From contig USKS01000052.1 of assembly GCA_900555345.1 (NCBI GenBank), forward strand, positions 1 through 8,184: a stretch of 8,184 bases of DNA, in the 5' to 3' direction. The translations under genes and the position numbers were made by a program. Below, one piece after another: positions 1-6,232 of this stretch (positions within the stretch are counted from its first letter, which is position 1; each line of letters starts with the position of its first letter). A model generated the notes under the pieces. It was given only the letters and a program-made list of their open reading frames with translations. It was not told the origin of the DNA and made no database searches. This DNA is from an uncultured Eubacteriales bacterium (GTDB lineage: Bacteria; Bacillota_A; Clostridia; Oscillospirales; CAG-272).

Positions 1-1
1 G

Positions 2-691
2 ACAAGACCCGGCGCTTCCCGCCGCCTGGCGGAGCTGAAAAGCGCGGTCAAGGCTCTCGGAAACGTCAATGTTTCCGCCATTGAGGAATATACGGCGCTT
101 AAAGAGCGGTATGATTATATGAAAGCCCAGCTGGACGATCTGAGAGCGTCCGGAGAGGAGCTGAAGCAGATCATTTCCGACATAGAGGAAGAAATGAAGA
201 AAATGTTCTGCGAAACATTTGAAAAGGTCAACAAATGTTTCGGAGAGACATTCAGAGAGCTGTTCGGCGGCGGCAGCGCCCATCTTACGCTTACCGATCC
301 CGAAAACGTTCTCACGAGCGGCGTTGATATCAATGCCGCGCCTCCCGGAAAGATGATAAAGAATCTGACGCTGCTTTCCGGCGGCGAGCAGGCTTTCGTA
401 GCCATTGCCCTCATATTTGCGCTTATAAGGGTAAATCCCTCGCCGTTCTGCATATTCGACGAGATCGAGGCGGCGCTGGACGAGGTCAACGTTGCGAGAG
501 TCGCAAACTATGTAAAGCGCTTCTCAAAGGAGATGCAGATAATCCTCATCACCCACAGACGCGGTATGATGGAAACGGCAGACACGCTGTACGGCGTTAC
601 AATGCCGCGCCACGGCGTTTCAAAGGTATTCACGCTTGACGTTTCAAGCGTTGCCGAAGATCCGTCGTCGGCAGACGAGCTTGTGGAGTAG
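2..691 (+). CDS. smc: Chromosome partition protein Smc, C-terminal part (5' end outside window)
   Basis: This is the C-terminal 229 residues of Smc, the ATPase that with ScpA and ScpB organises and helps segregate the chromosome. The frame is open from base 2, so the gene enters from the left; the first ATG at 119 is internal. Visible in order are the end of the coiled coil with the typical LGNVN...IEEY...KERY segment (nt 56-118), then the C-terminal half of the ATPase head. The head shows the ABC signature LSGGE (nt 374-388), a Walker B/D-loop region FCIFDEIEAALDE (nt 446-484) and the switch histidine in ITHRRGMME (nt 548-574). The signature is followed by Gln where many Smc proteins have Lys (LSGGEQ versus LSGGEK). 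It ends in TAG, 42 nt before ftsY, the usual Firmicutes neighbour. Family assignment is secure; only the start is missing. Confidence 0.97.
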   Translation, partial: TRPGASRRLAELKSAVKALGNVNVSAIEEYTALKERYDYMKAQLDDLRASGEELKQIISDIEEEMKKMFCETFEKVNKCFGETFRELFGGGSAHLTLTDPENVLTSGVDINAAPPGKMIKNLTLLSGGEQAFVAIALIFALIRVNPSPFCIFDEIEAALDEVNVARVANYVKRFSKEMQIILITHRRGMMETADTLYGVTMPRHGVSKVFTLDVSSVAEDPSSADELVE

Positions 692-718
692 AACGGCAGT
701 ACATACGCTGCACATACG

Positions 719-724
719 AAGGAG
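719..724 (+). promoter_or_regulatory. Ribosome binding site of ftsY
   Basis: AAGGAG lies 9 nt before the ATG at 734 and fixes the ftsY start. The 42-nt smc-ftsY gap shows no convincing promoter or terminator; it contains a 7-bp direct repeat, ACATACG, at 701-707 and 712-718 that is probably chance. Confidence 0.8.
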
Positions 725-733
725 AAGGACCGA

Positions 734-1639
734 ATGGGATTTTTCGATAAACTGAAAAGCGGACTTGCCAAAACGAAAAACGCGGTTTTTTCGCAGGTGG
801 ACAGTATTCTCAAAAGCTTTGTAAAGGTGGACGAGGATCTTCTGGAGGAGCTTGAAGAGGCGCTTATATGCTCCGATATGGGCATGGAATGCGCCGAAAA
901 GGTCATAGACGAGCTTCGGGACGCCGTCCGCGAGGGCAGACTGAAGGAGCCCGAAGAGGTAAAGGCGGCGCTGAAGGATATCCTTCGCGGTATGATCGGC
1001 GAGGGCGAGCCGCTGAAGCTTGACACAACGCCGTCCGTTATACTTGTTATCGGAGTAAACGGCGTCGGAAAGACCACGTCTATCGGAAAGATCGCGTACA
1101 ACCTGCGCCGACAGGGTAAAAGCGTGCTTGTAGCCGCTGCGGATACGTTCCGCGCCGCGGCAATAGAGCAGCTGTCCGTCTGGTGCGACAGAGCGGGCGC
1201 GGAGCTTGTACACCAGAATGAGGGCAGCGACCCCGCAGCGGTAGTATTTGACGCCGCGGCAGCCGCCAAAAAGCGCGGCGCCGACGTTCTTATAGTAGAC
1301 ACGGCGGGGCGTCTGCACAACAAGAAAAATCTCATGGCAGAGCTTGCCAAGATCGACAGGGTAATATCCCGCGAGCTGCCGGGTGCCTCCCGCGAGACGC
1401 TGCTGGTGCTTGACTCCACCACGGGTCAGAACGCCGTTGTTCAGGCAAAGGAGTTCAAAGAGAGCGCCGATATAACGGGGCTTATCCTCACAAAGCTTGA
1501 CGGCACGGCAAAAGGCGGCGCGGTCTTTGCCATAAAGGATATACTTGACATACCGGTGAAATATATCGGTGTGGGCGAGCAGATAGAGGATATGCAGCCC
1601 TTTGACGCCGATATGTTTGTGGAGGCGCTGTTCGACTGA
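734..1639 (+). CDS. ftsY: Signal recognition particle receptor FtsY
   Basis: FtsY is the SRP receptor GTPase: it docks SRP-ribosome complexes at the cytoplasmic membrane and triggers handover of nascent membrane proteins to SecYEG. The 301-residue protein has an N domain (about residues 1-90) and a GTPase G domain. Visible motifs are the P-loop GVNGVGKTT (107-115), DTFRAAA (137-143), DTAGR (189-193), TKLDGTAKGG (253-262) and GVGEQIEDMQPF (279-290). The long acidic A domain of enterobacterial FtsY is absent, as is usual in Firmicutes; the short lysine-rich N-terminus (MGFFDKLKSGLAKTK) could serve as an amphipathic membrane-contact helix, which is inference. Its position directly after smc matches the common Gram-positive order. 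FtsY rather than Ffh, because the methionine-rich M domain is missing and the protein ends after the G domain. Confidence 0.97.
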   Translation: MGFFDKLKSGLAKTKNAVFSQVDSILKSFVKVDEDLLEELEEALICSDMGMECAEKVIDELRDAVREGRLKEPEEVKAALKDILRGMIGEGEPLKLDTTPSVILVIGVNGVGKTTSIGKIAYNLRRQGKSVLVAAADTFRAAAIEQLSVWCDRAGAELVHQNEGSDPAAVVFDAAAAAKKRGADVLIVDTAGRLHNKKNLMAELAKIDRVISRELPGASRETLLVLDSTTGQNAVVQAKEFKESADITGLILTKLDGTAKGGAVFAIKDILDIPVKYIGVGEQIEDMQPFDADMFVEALFD

Positions 1640-1640
1640 T

Positions 1641-2300
1641 ATGGATATAGTTCTTGCATCGAGAAACAGAAAAAAGATACGCGAGCTTGACGGGCTTCTG
1701 AAAAGCCTTTGCCCCGATATAACGGTGCTGTCTCTTGACGATATAGGCTTTTCGGGAGATATTGAGGAAAACGGACAAAGCTTTGAGGAAAACGCCCTTA
1801 TAAAGGCAAGCGTGCCCGCGTCCCTCGGATATATAGGCGTTGCGGACGATTCGGGTCTGTGCGTCGACGCACTCTGCGGCGCGCCCGGTATATATTCGGC
1901 AAGATACTCAGGTTTTGGGGACACGGAAAACAACAAAAAGCTTCTCCGCGAGCTTTCGGGCGCGGAGAACAGAGGCGCGGAGTTCGTGTGCGCCGTTGCC
2001 TGCGTTGTCCCGACGTCATTGGGGCTTTGCCTTCCCGAGGGGCTTTGCGATAAAAAGTATTCGGACTTTGCCTCCGCGCGCTGCGGGGCATCCGCCGAAG
2101 CGTTTGTTACGGTCGGCAGATGCAGGGGCGAAATACTGACAGAGGAGAGGGGGACGGACGGTTTCGGCTACGATCCGCTGTTCTGGTGCCCCGAATATAA
2201 AAAGAGCTTTGCGCAGCTCAGCGCAGAGGAAAAGGACAGCGTCAGCCACAGGGGACGCGCCATGCGCTCTTTCGCAAAGCTTATATCCGAAATTCACTGA
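1641..2300 (+). CDS. rdgB: Non-canonical purine NTP pyrophosphatase, RdgB/HAM1 family
   Basis: The enzyme hydrolyses ITP, dITP and XTP to monophosphates plus pyrophosphate, keeping deaminated purines out of DNA and RNA. I chose ATG 1641, not an upstream in-frame ATG at 1602, because 1641 gives the family N-terminus (MDIVLASRNRKK) and sits 1 nt after the ftsY stop; GGAGG at 1621-1625 is a somewhat distant SD, so coupling to ftsY is likely. The 219-residue product shows S-x-N-x-x-K (residues 7-12), the catalytic-region DDSG (69-72), APGIYSARYSG (81-91), GFGYDP (174-179) and SHRGRA (202-207). Members are usually about 195-205 residues; this one carries roughly 24 extra residues around 126-150, containing several cysteines. 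All recognisable active-site motifs are intact, so I expect an active enzyme. Confidence 0.95.
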   Translation: MDIVLASRNRKKIRELDGLLKSLCPDITVLSLDDIGFSGDIEENGQSFEENALIKASVPASLGYIGVADDSGLCVDALCGAPGIYSARYSGFGDTENNKKLLRELSGAENRGAEFVCAVACVVPTSLGLCLPEGLCDKKYSDFASARCGASAEAFVTVGRCRGEILTEERGTDGFGYDPLFWCPEYKKSFAQLSAEEKDSVSHRGRAMRSFAKLISEIH

Positions 2301-2313
2301 TTTTTACAAAAAA

Positions 2314-2364
2314 ATTGCATTTGCAAAAAGATTTGCAAAAGAAAATACGTTAATATAGTTAAGG
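2314..2364 (+). promoter_or_regulatory. AT-rich putative promoter/operator ahead of the yhbY-leuS block
   Basis: The 71-nt gap between rdgB and yhbY (2301-2371) is the only gap in the window that looks like a promoter. TATAGT at 2354-2359 matches a sigma-A -10 box at 5 of 6 positions, and TTTGCA at 2332-2337 is a 4-of-6 match to a -35 box with a 16-bp spacer. This -10 would start the transcript near 2366, only about 6 nt before the ATG at 2372 and past the AAGG (2361-2364) that could serve as SD. Either the message is nearly leaderless, or the true promoter differs and AAGG works on read-through transcripts. No hairpin plus T-run is seen, so read-through from rdgB is likely. Confidence 0.4.
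2320..2339. repeat. Two copies of palindromic octamer TTTGCAAA, 12 bp apart
   Basis: TTTGCAAA occurs at 2320-2327 and 2332-2339. Each copy is its own reverse complement, and the starts are 12 bp apart, close to one helical turn. As direct repeats they extend to ATTTGCAAAA (2319-2328 and 2331-2340). A related ATTGCA sits just upstream at 2314-2319. The spacing and position around the putative -35 box would suit a regulator site, but AT-rich DNA can also give this by chance. Confidence 0.55.
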
Positions 2365-2371
2365 TATATTT

Positions 2372-2671
2372 ATGATAACAGGAAAACAGAGAGCGGCGCT
2401 GCGCCGCATGTCAAATTCGCTTGACACCATATATCAGGTAGGCAAGGGCGGTTTTTCGCCCGAGCTTATAAAGGGTCTTTCCGACGCACTTGAGGCGAGA
2501 GAGCTTGTAAAGCTGCGAGTGCTTGAAAACAGCGGCATGACAACACGCTCTGTCGCCGACGCGCTGTCAGATGAGCTTTCCTGCGAGATCGTAAGCGTTG
2601 TGGGCGGGTGCATTGTTATATACCGCCGTTCGTCCATTGAGAAAAACAGAAAGATAGAGCTGCCGAAATGA
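2372..2671 (+). CDS. yhbY: Ribosome assembly RNA-binding protein YhbY (CRM domain)
   Basis: YhbY proteins are single CRM-domain RNA-binding proteins that associate with pre-50S ribosomal particles. The 99-residue product is the normal length and is all CRM domain: an N-terminal ITGKQRAALRRMSN helix, the loop GKGG at 24-27 (the GxxG RNA-contact motif in VGKGGFS), a helix ending in ALEARELVKLRVL (39-51), and a C-terminal strand with GGCIVIYR (78-85). AAGG at 2361-2364 is a weak SD 7 nt before the ATG. The stop overlaps the nadD start (ATGA), indicating translational coupling. The yhbY-nadD-yqeK order is the common Firmicutes arrangement. Function in this organism is inferred from the family. 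Confidence 0.93.
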   Translation: MITGKQRAALRRMSNSLDTIYQVGKGGFSPELIKGLSDALEARELVKLRVLENSGMTTRSVADALSDELSCEIVSVVGGCIVIYRRSSIEKNRKIELPK

Positions 2672-3321
2672 CGGAGAAAAAGGGTGCCGCAAAAAGAACA
2701 GGTCTTTTCGGCGGAACGTTTTCGCCCCCCCATGAGGGTCACGTCAGAGCGGCAAGGCTGTTTATTGACACCATGGGGCTTGACAGGCTCATAGTAATGC
2801 CGGCGGGCTTTCCGCCGCACAAGCCGCTGCCAGACGGCGCCGCCGACAGCGACAGACTCGAAATGACGCGCCGCGCCTTCGGCGCTTTCGCCGAAGTCTC
2901 CGATTGGGAGATAAAACGCGGCGGCAAAAGCTACACGGTGGACACTCTGCGAATGCTCAGAGAAAAATATCCCGGGGACAGACTTTATATGCTCATAGGC
3001 GAGGATATGCTCGAGTCCTTCGGCTCGTGGCGATCCCCCGCGGAGATAGCAAAGCTTGCAGCGGTCTGCTATATGCGTCGAAACGCCTCCGGCAGGCTCT
3101 GTGCCGCCGAGGACGAATTCGAGCGCATATGCGGCTGCCGTCCCGTCTTTATCGGGGCGGAACCGCTCGTAGTATCGTCTACCGAAATCAGAGAAAAACT
3201 GAACGCAGGGCAGAAGCCGGATGCCCTGGGAGATTTTGTATACGAATATATAAAGGAAAACGGTTTGTATCATGACAGAAATAACGGAGAAAATGCTCGC
3301 GGAACTGAGAGAGAGAGTTAA
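2668..3321 (+). CDS. nadD: Nicotinate-nucleotide adenylyltransferase NadD
   Basis: NadD adenylates nicotinate mononucleotide with ATP to form deamido-NAD, the penultimate step of NAD synthesis, in the cytoplasm. The 217-residue protein has the nucleotidyltransferase signature GLFGGTFSPPHEGH (12-25, with the HxGH pair at 22-25), GFPPHK (47-52), SDWEIKRGGKSYTVDTL (78-94), the GEDMLESFGSW segment (111-121) and the second ATP-binding motif SSTEIR (170-175). The ATG overlaps the yhbY stop. The family-like sequence ends around YIKENGLY (residue 201); the last 16 residues are encoded where the gene overlaps yqeK by 50 nt and look like a non-conserved tail. No strong SD is visible, consistent with coupling from yhbY. 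Confidence 0.96.
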   Translation: MTEKKGAAKRTGLFGGTFSPPHEGHVRAARLFIDTMGLDRLIVMPAGFPPHKPLPDGAADSDRLEMTRRAFGAFAEVSDWEIKRGGKSYTVDTLRMLREKYPGDRLYMLIGEDMLESFGSWRSPAEIAKLAAVCYMRRNASGRLCAAEDEFERICGCRPVFIGAEPLVVSSTEIREKLNAGQKPDALGDFVYEYIKENGLYHDRNNGENARGTERES

Positions 3322-3925
3322 GCCCTATCTTACGGATAAGCGCTATCTCCACACTCTTGCGGTGGAAGAAGAGGCGGCAGCCCTCGGCAGTGTGTATCTG
3401 CCAAGCGACATAAACCGTCTCCGCGCTGCGGCGCTTTTGCACGATATAACAAAAAAGCTGACTGCGGATGAGCAGCTGCGCATATGCGAAGAGTTTCACA
3501 TACCCGCGACCGCGGCGGACGCCGTGTTCTCGCCGAAGCTTTTCCACGCAAAGACCGCGGCGGCAATAGCCGCACGCGATTTTTCGGAGTATGCGGACGC
3601 TGAGGTCATTTCCGGAGTGCGCTGGCACACAACCGGTCGTGCGGGCATGACCGATTTTGAAGCTATTATATATCTTGCGGATTATATAGAAAAAACGCGC
3701 ACGTTTGAGGACTGCGTAAAGCTGAGAGAGTATTTCTACGGCGCCCTCACCGCGGCGCAGGATGATGAGGCAAAGCGCGAGCTTCTGTGGCGCACGATGG
3801 CGCTGTCCTTTGACATGACGATAAAAAGCCTTATGAGCGATTCTTCGCTTATAGACCGCGACACGGTAGAAGCGCGCAACTATTATCTTATGAAGCTCGG
3901 CACGGCGGCAAGGAGAGAAAAGTGA
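3272..3925 (+). CDS. yqeK: HD-domain protein YqeK, probable symmetrical Ap4A hydrolase
   Basis: YqeK-type HD hydrolases split diadenosine tetraphosphate symmetrically into two ADP, controlling this stress-linked dinucleotide. The 217-residue product shows the metal-binding HD pattern: KRYLHT (His27), LLHDITK (His57-Asp58), His92 in KLFHAK, His119 in RWHTTGR and Asp137 in LADYIEKTR. The C-terminal residues after about 185 resemble the usual family end. The start at 3272 lies inside nadD; AAAGG (3252-3256) is 15 nt upstream. An in-frame ATG at 3293 would give a start closer to known family members but its GGAG is only 3 nt away, so 3272 is preferred with modest confidence. The 3' end overlaps the next gene by GTGA. 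Confidence 0.92.
   Translation: MTEITEKMLAELRERVKPYLTDKRYLHTLAVEEEAAALGSVYLPSDINRLRAAALLHDITKKLTADEQLRICEEFHIPATAADAVFSPKLFHAKTAAAIAARDFSEYADAEVISGVRWHTTGRAGMTDFEAIIYLADYIEKTRTFEDCVKLREYFYGALTAAQDDEAKRELLWRTMALSFDMTIKSLMSDSSLIDRDTVEARNYYLMKLGTAARREK
3911..3915 (+). promoter_or_regulatory. Ribosome binding site selecting a GTG start for the first LCP gene
   Basis: AGGAG lies 6 nt before GTG 3922, within the last codons of yqeK. This strong SD and the GTGA overlap with the yqeK stop favour the GTG over the in-frame ATG at 3943. Confidence 0.8.
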
Positions 3926-5085
3926 CCAATTTCAAAAAAATCATGAAAAAAGTGCTCCCGCGGCTTTTATCCGGACTTATTGCCGGAGTCTGCGCGCTGA
4001 CGCTTTTTGCGTTCAACTACTTTGTACTGTTTGTTCCCGATTCGTCGCAGAAGTACATTAAATTTGAGATCCCCGACGACACGTCAAAGGGAGACGCAAA
4101 AAAGCCTACCGTAAAGCCCACCGTTTCAAAGGCGGAAAATTACAACATACTTGTAATGGGTCACGACAGGGCGGCAAGCCTTACCGACGTTATAATGCTT
4201 ATAAACTATAACGTCAAGGAGCAGAAAATCACCATAATGCAGCTGCCCCGCGACACATACGTAACGGTCAACGATTATTATTATCACAAGATCAACGGAC
4301 TGTACAACTACTGCATTTCCGAGGTGCGGGAGGAAGGCTCAAAGGATGCCGAAAAGGACGGATGCGTCCGTATGGCGGAGTATCTTGAGAAAAACCTTGC
4401 CATTACGATCCACTATTCCGCGGTAATGGATCTTGACGGCTTTGAGGGCATAGTGGACGCCATCGGCGGCGTTGATATGTACGTTCCGCAGGATATGTAC
4501 TATTCCGACCCCGGGCAGAATCTGTATATCAACCTCAGAGAAGGATATCAGCATCTGGACGGCGCAAAGGCAGAGCAGTTCGTAAGATACCGCAGCGGCT
4601 ATGTCACGGGCGATATCGGACGCGGCAACGCGCAGAAGCTGTTTATCTCGGCGTTCATAAAATCGCTTACAACGAGTCTTGCTAATGCCGATGCCTCCAT
4701 GATAACGACCCTTGCTGGCAATGTTATAAACTATGTAAAAACGGATATGAGTGTTGCCGATATAGTATACTTCGGCAAAAGCTTTCTCGGTATAGGCAAG
4801 GGCGACGGCGTAAAGCTTGAAAATATCAGCCTAATGACCATGCCCGGCAACGCCACCATGTACGACGGTGCGTCTGTCTTTGTAATGAACAAGGCATATG
4901 TTGCACAACTTATAAATGAGTATTATAATATATACGACTACAACATAACGTCCGCTTTTGACAAAAACGAGTTTTTCGTCACGCGTGAGCAGAGCGTTGT
5001 GCGCGATATATACTCAGCCGACAAGGAAAGCGTAACGCTTACGGTGTATACCGCAGGCAGCCTTGACGAAAACGGGCTTGAATAA
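3922..5085 (+). CDS. LytR-CpsA-Psr (LCP) family protein, transmembrane-anchored
   Basis: LCP proteins are extracytoplasmic phosphotransferases that move teichoic-acid or capsule-type polymers from undecaprenyl pyrophosphate carriers to peptidoglycan; that role is inferred here. The 387-residue protein has a basic start (KKIMKKVLPR), one transmembrane helix at about 15-38, a Thr/Lys/Pro-rich linker (about 52-70) and an LCP domain from about 74. Recognisable LCP motifs are the VMGHDRAA...LTDVIM block (78-92), the LPRDTYV block (108-114), KINGLYNY (123-130) and the late arginine cluster RYR (222-224) with DIGR (231-234). Two positions differ from the usual consensus: RSDT reads LTDV, and the Arg of the terminal R..RQ motif reads Ala (GRGNAQK). 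It sits between yqeK and rsfS, where LCP genes are common in Clostridia, and is followed by a clear paralog. Confidence 0.9.
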   Translation: MTNFKKIMKKVLPRLLSGLIAGVCALTLFAFNYFVLFVPDSSQKYIKFEIPDDTSKGDAKKPTVKPTVSKAENYNILVMGHDRAASLTDVIMLINYNVKEQKITIMQLPRDTYVTVNDYYYHKINGLYNYCISEVREEGSKDAEKDGCVRMAEYLEKNLAITIHYSAVMDLDGFEGIVDAIGGVDMYVPQDMYYSDPGQNLYINLREGYQHLDGAKAEQFVRYRSGYVTGDIGRGNAQKLFISAFIKSLTTSLANADASMITTLAGNVINYVKTDMSVADIVYFGKSFLGIGKGDGVKLENISLMTMPGNATMYDGASVFVMNKAYVAQLINEYYNIYDYNITSAFDKNEFFVTREQSVVRDIYSADKESVTLTVYTAGSLDENGLE

Positions 5086-5121
5086 AAACCGCTCGGTACA
5101 TAGCAAAAAACCGATACAGAG

Positions 5122-5127
5122 AAAGGA
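5122..5127 (+). promoter_or_regulatory. Ribosome binding site defining the lipoprotein LCP start
   Basis: AAAGGA ends 10 nt before ATG 5138. It favours 5138 over the longer in-frame start at 5063, which would lie inside the preceding gene, lack an obvious SD and add 25 charged residues in front of the signal peptide. The 52-nt gap shows no terminator. Confidence 0.75.
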
Positions 5128-5137
5128 AAAAACGGTT

Positions 5138-6211
5138 ATGAAAATGAAAAGAATACTTGCCGTGCTTCTGTGCGCGGTAATGCTTATACCTCTTGCCGCC
5201 TGCGGCAGAAAGTCAGCTGTTTCGGACGACACAAAGGACCCCCGCGACACACCGGACAATATAGAGTCCGAAACAAAGGTCAACTTTCTCGTAATGGGAC
5301 ATGACAGAGCGGCAAACCTTACCGACGTTATCATGATAGTGACCCTTGATACAAAGGACGGCTCAATGGCGCTGACCCAGATCCCCCGCGACACGTACGT
5401 TGAGCTTGACGACTACTATTATCACAAGATCAACGGAATGTTCAATTACTTTATAGGCAAGGCGAAGGACAACGGCTCGTCATCCGCGGAGAAGGATGCG
5501 CTGACAATGTGCGCCGACTATCTCTCAAAGCACCTTGATATAAAGATACATCACAGCGCTGTCATGGATCTTGACGGCTTCGGCGATATAGTGGACGCTA
5601 TCGGCGGCGTTTATATGTACATCCCCTATTCCATGTACTATTCCGACCCGGGACAGAGCCTTTACGTCAATCTGCCCGAGGGCTACTGCAACATGACGGG
5701 CGACCAGGCGGAGCAGTTTGTCAGATACCGCAGCGGTTACCTTAATGCCGACATCGGACGCGGAGACGCGCAGAAAATGTTTATGACGGCGTTTATCGAG
5801 TCTGCACAGAAAAACGTAAAGCTTTCAAACCTTGATAACATTGCATCCATCGTACTTTCGAGCGTTATCACCGATGTTACCGTCGGCGATATAGTAAAGT
5901 ACGCAAAGGCTGTGCTCTCTCTTGACCTTTCCAACATCACCATGATGACCCTGCCCGGTCAGGCGGCTATGTGCGACGGCGCTTCGTACTATGTTATGAA
6001 CCGCGCAAGCGTTATGGGCATTATGCAGAAATACTACAACATCTATAAAACCGCAGTTGACGACAGCTCCTTTGACAAGGAGAGGGCATTCTGCAACGAC
6101 GACGATCCCGATATGAAGGCTGTTTACTATGCTGACGCATCGGAAATGCCCGCAAACGAGCACAACGCAAAGGATATATCCGACAACGATATTGATATAC
6201 CCCTTTATTAA
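5138..6211 (+). CDS. LytR-CpsA-Psr (LCP) family protein with lipoprotein signal peptide
   Basis: A second LCP-domain protein, about 60% identical by eye to its upstream neighbour across the core domain. The 357-residue product differs at the N-terminus: a short type II signal peptide with basic MKMKR, a hydrophobic stretch (6-18) and lipobox LAAC (19-22), so Cys22 should be lipidated after cleavage and the domain held on the outer face of the membrane. An acidic Asp/Ser linker (28-45) leads to the LCP domain: VMGHDRAANLTDVIM (52-66), IPRDTYV (82-88), YYYHKINGMFNY (93-104), RYR (196-198) and DIGR (205-208). It shares the LTDV and AQK substitutions of the first copy. The C-terminus is acidic (about 340-354). 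Probable role is transfer of a carrier-linked glycopolymer to the wall; the substrate cannot be told from sequence. Confidence 0.9.
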   Translation: MKMKRILAVLLCAVMLIPLAACGRKSAVSDDTKDPRDTPDNIESETKVNFLVMGHDRAANLTDVIMIVTLDTKDGSMALTQIPRDTYVELDDYYYHKINGMFNYFIGKAKDNGSSSAEKDALTMCADYLSKHLDIKIHHSAVMDLDGFGDIVDAIGGVYMYIPYSMYYSDPGQSLYVNLPEGYCNMTGDQAEQFVRYRSGYLNADIGRGDAQKMFMTAFIESAQKNVKLSNLDNIASIVLSSVITDVTVGDIVKYAKAVLSLDLSNITMMTLPGQAAMCDGASYYVMNRASVMGIMQKYYNIYKTAVDDSSFDKERAFCNDDDPDMKAVYYADASEMPANEHNAKDISDNDIDIPLY

Positions 6212-6232
6212 CTGAAAAGGACACCGAAATAT

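Noticed and set aside
701..718. ACATACG direct repeat between smc and ftsY
   Set aside because: A single 7-bp repeat in a short gap is compatible with chance and lacks symmetry or promoter context.
508..1422. A 304-codon - strand open frame rich in Ser and Ala opposite smc and ftsY
   Set aside because: Serine-rich composition is the expected mirror of Glu/Ala/Arg-rich coding on the + strand; no domain is visible.
1602..1640. Upstream ATG for rdgB at 1602
   Set aside because: It adds 13 residues unlike the family and overlaps ftsY; ATG 1641 begins exactly at the conserved N-terminal strand.
644..1936. A 430-codon open frame on the - strand opposite ftsY and rdgB
   Set aside because: It lies wholly antisense to two genes with clear conserved motifs, its translation is low-complexity and matches no family I recognise, and it has no convincing SD. 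Codon bias in GC-rich genes readily leaves the opposite strand open.
2301..2313. T-run after the rdgB stop as a possible terminator
   Set aside because: Five T residues follow the stop, but no GC-rich hairpin precedes them.
5063..5137. Longer N-terminus for the second LCP gene starting at ATG 5063
   Set aside because: It would overlap the upstream LCP gene, has no good SD, and would place a charged segment before a textbook lipoprotein signal peptide; ATG 5138 has a proper SD.
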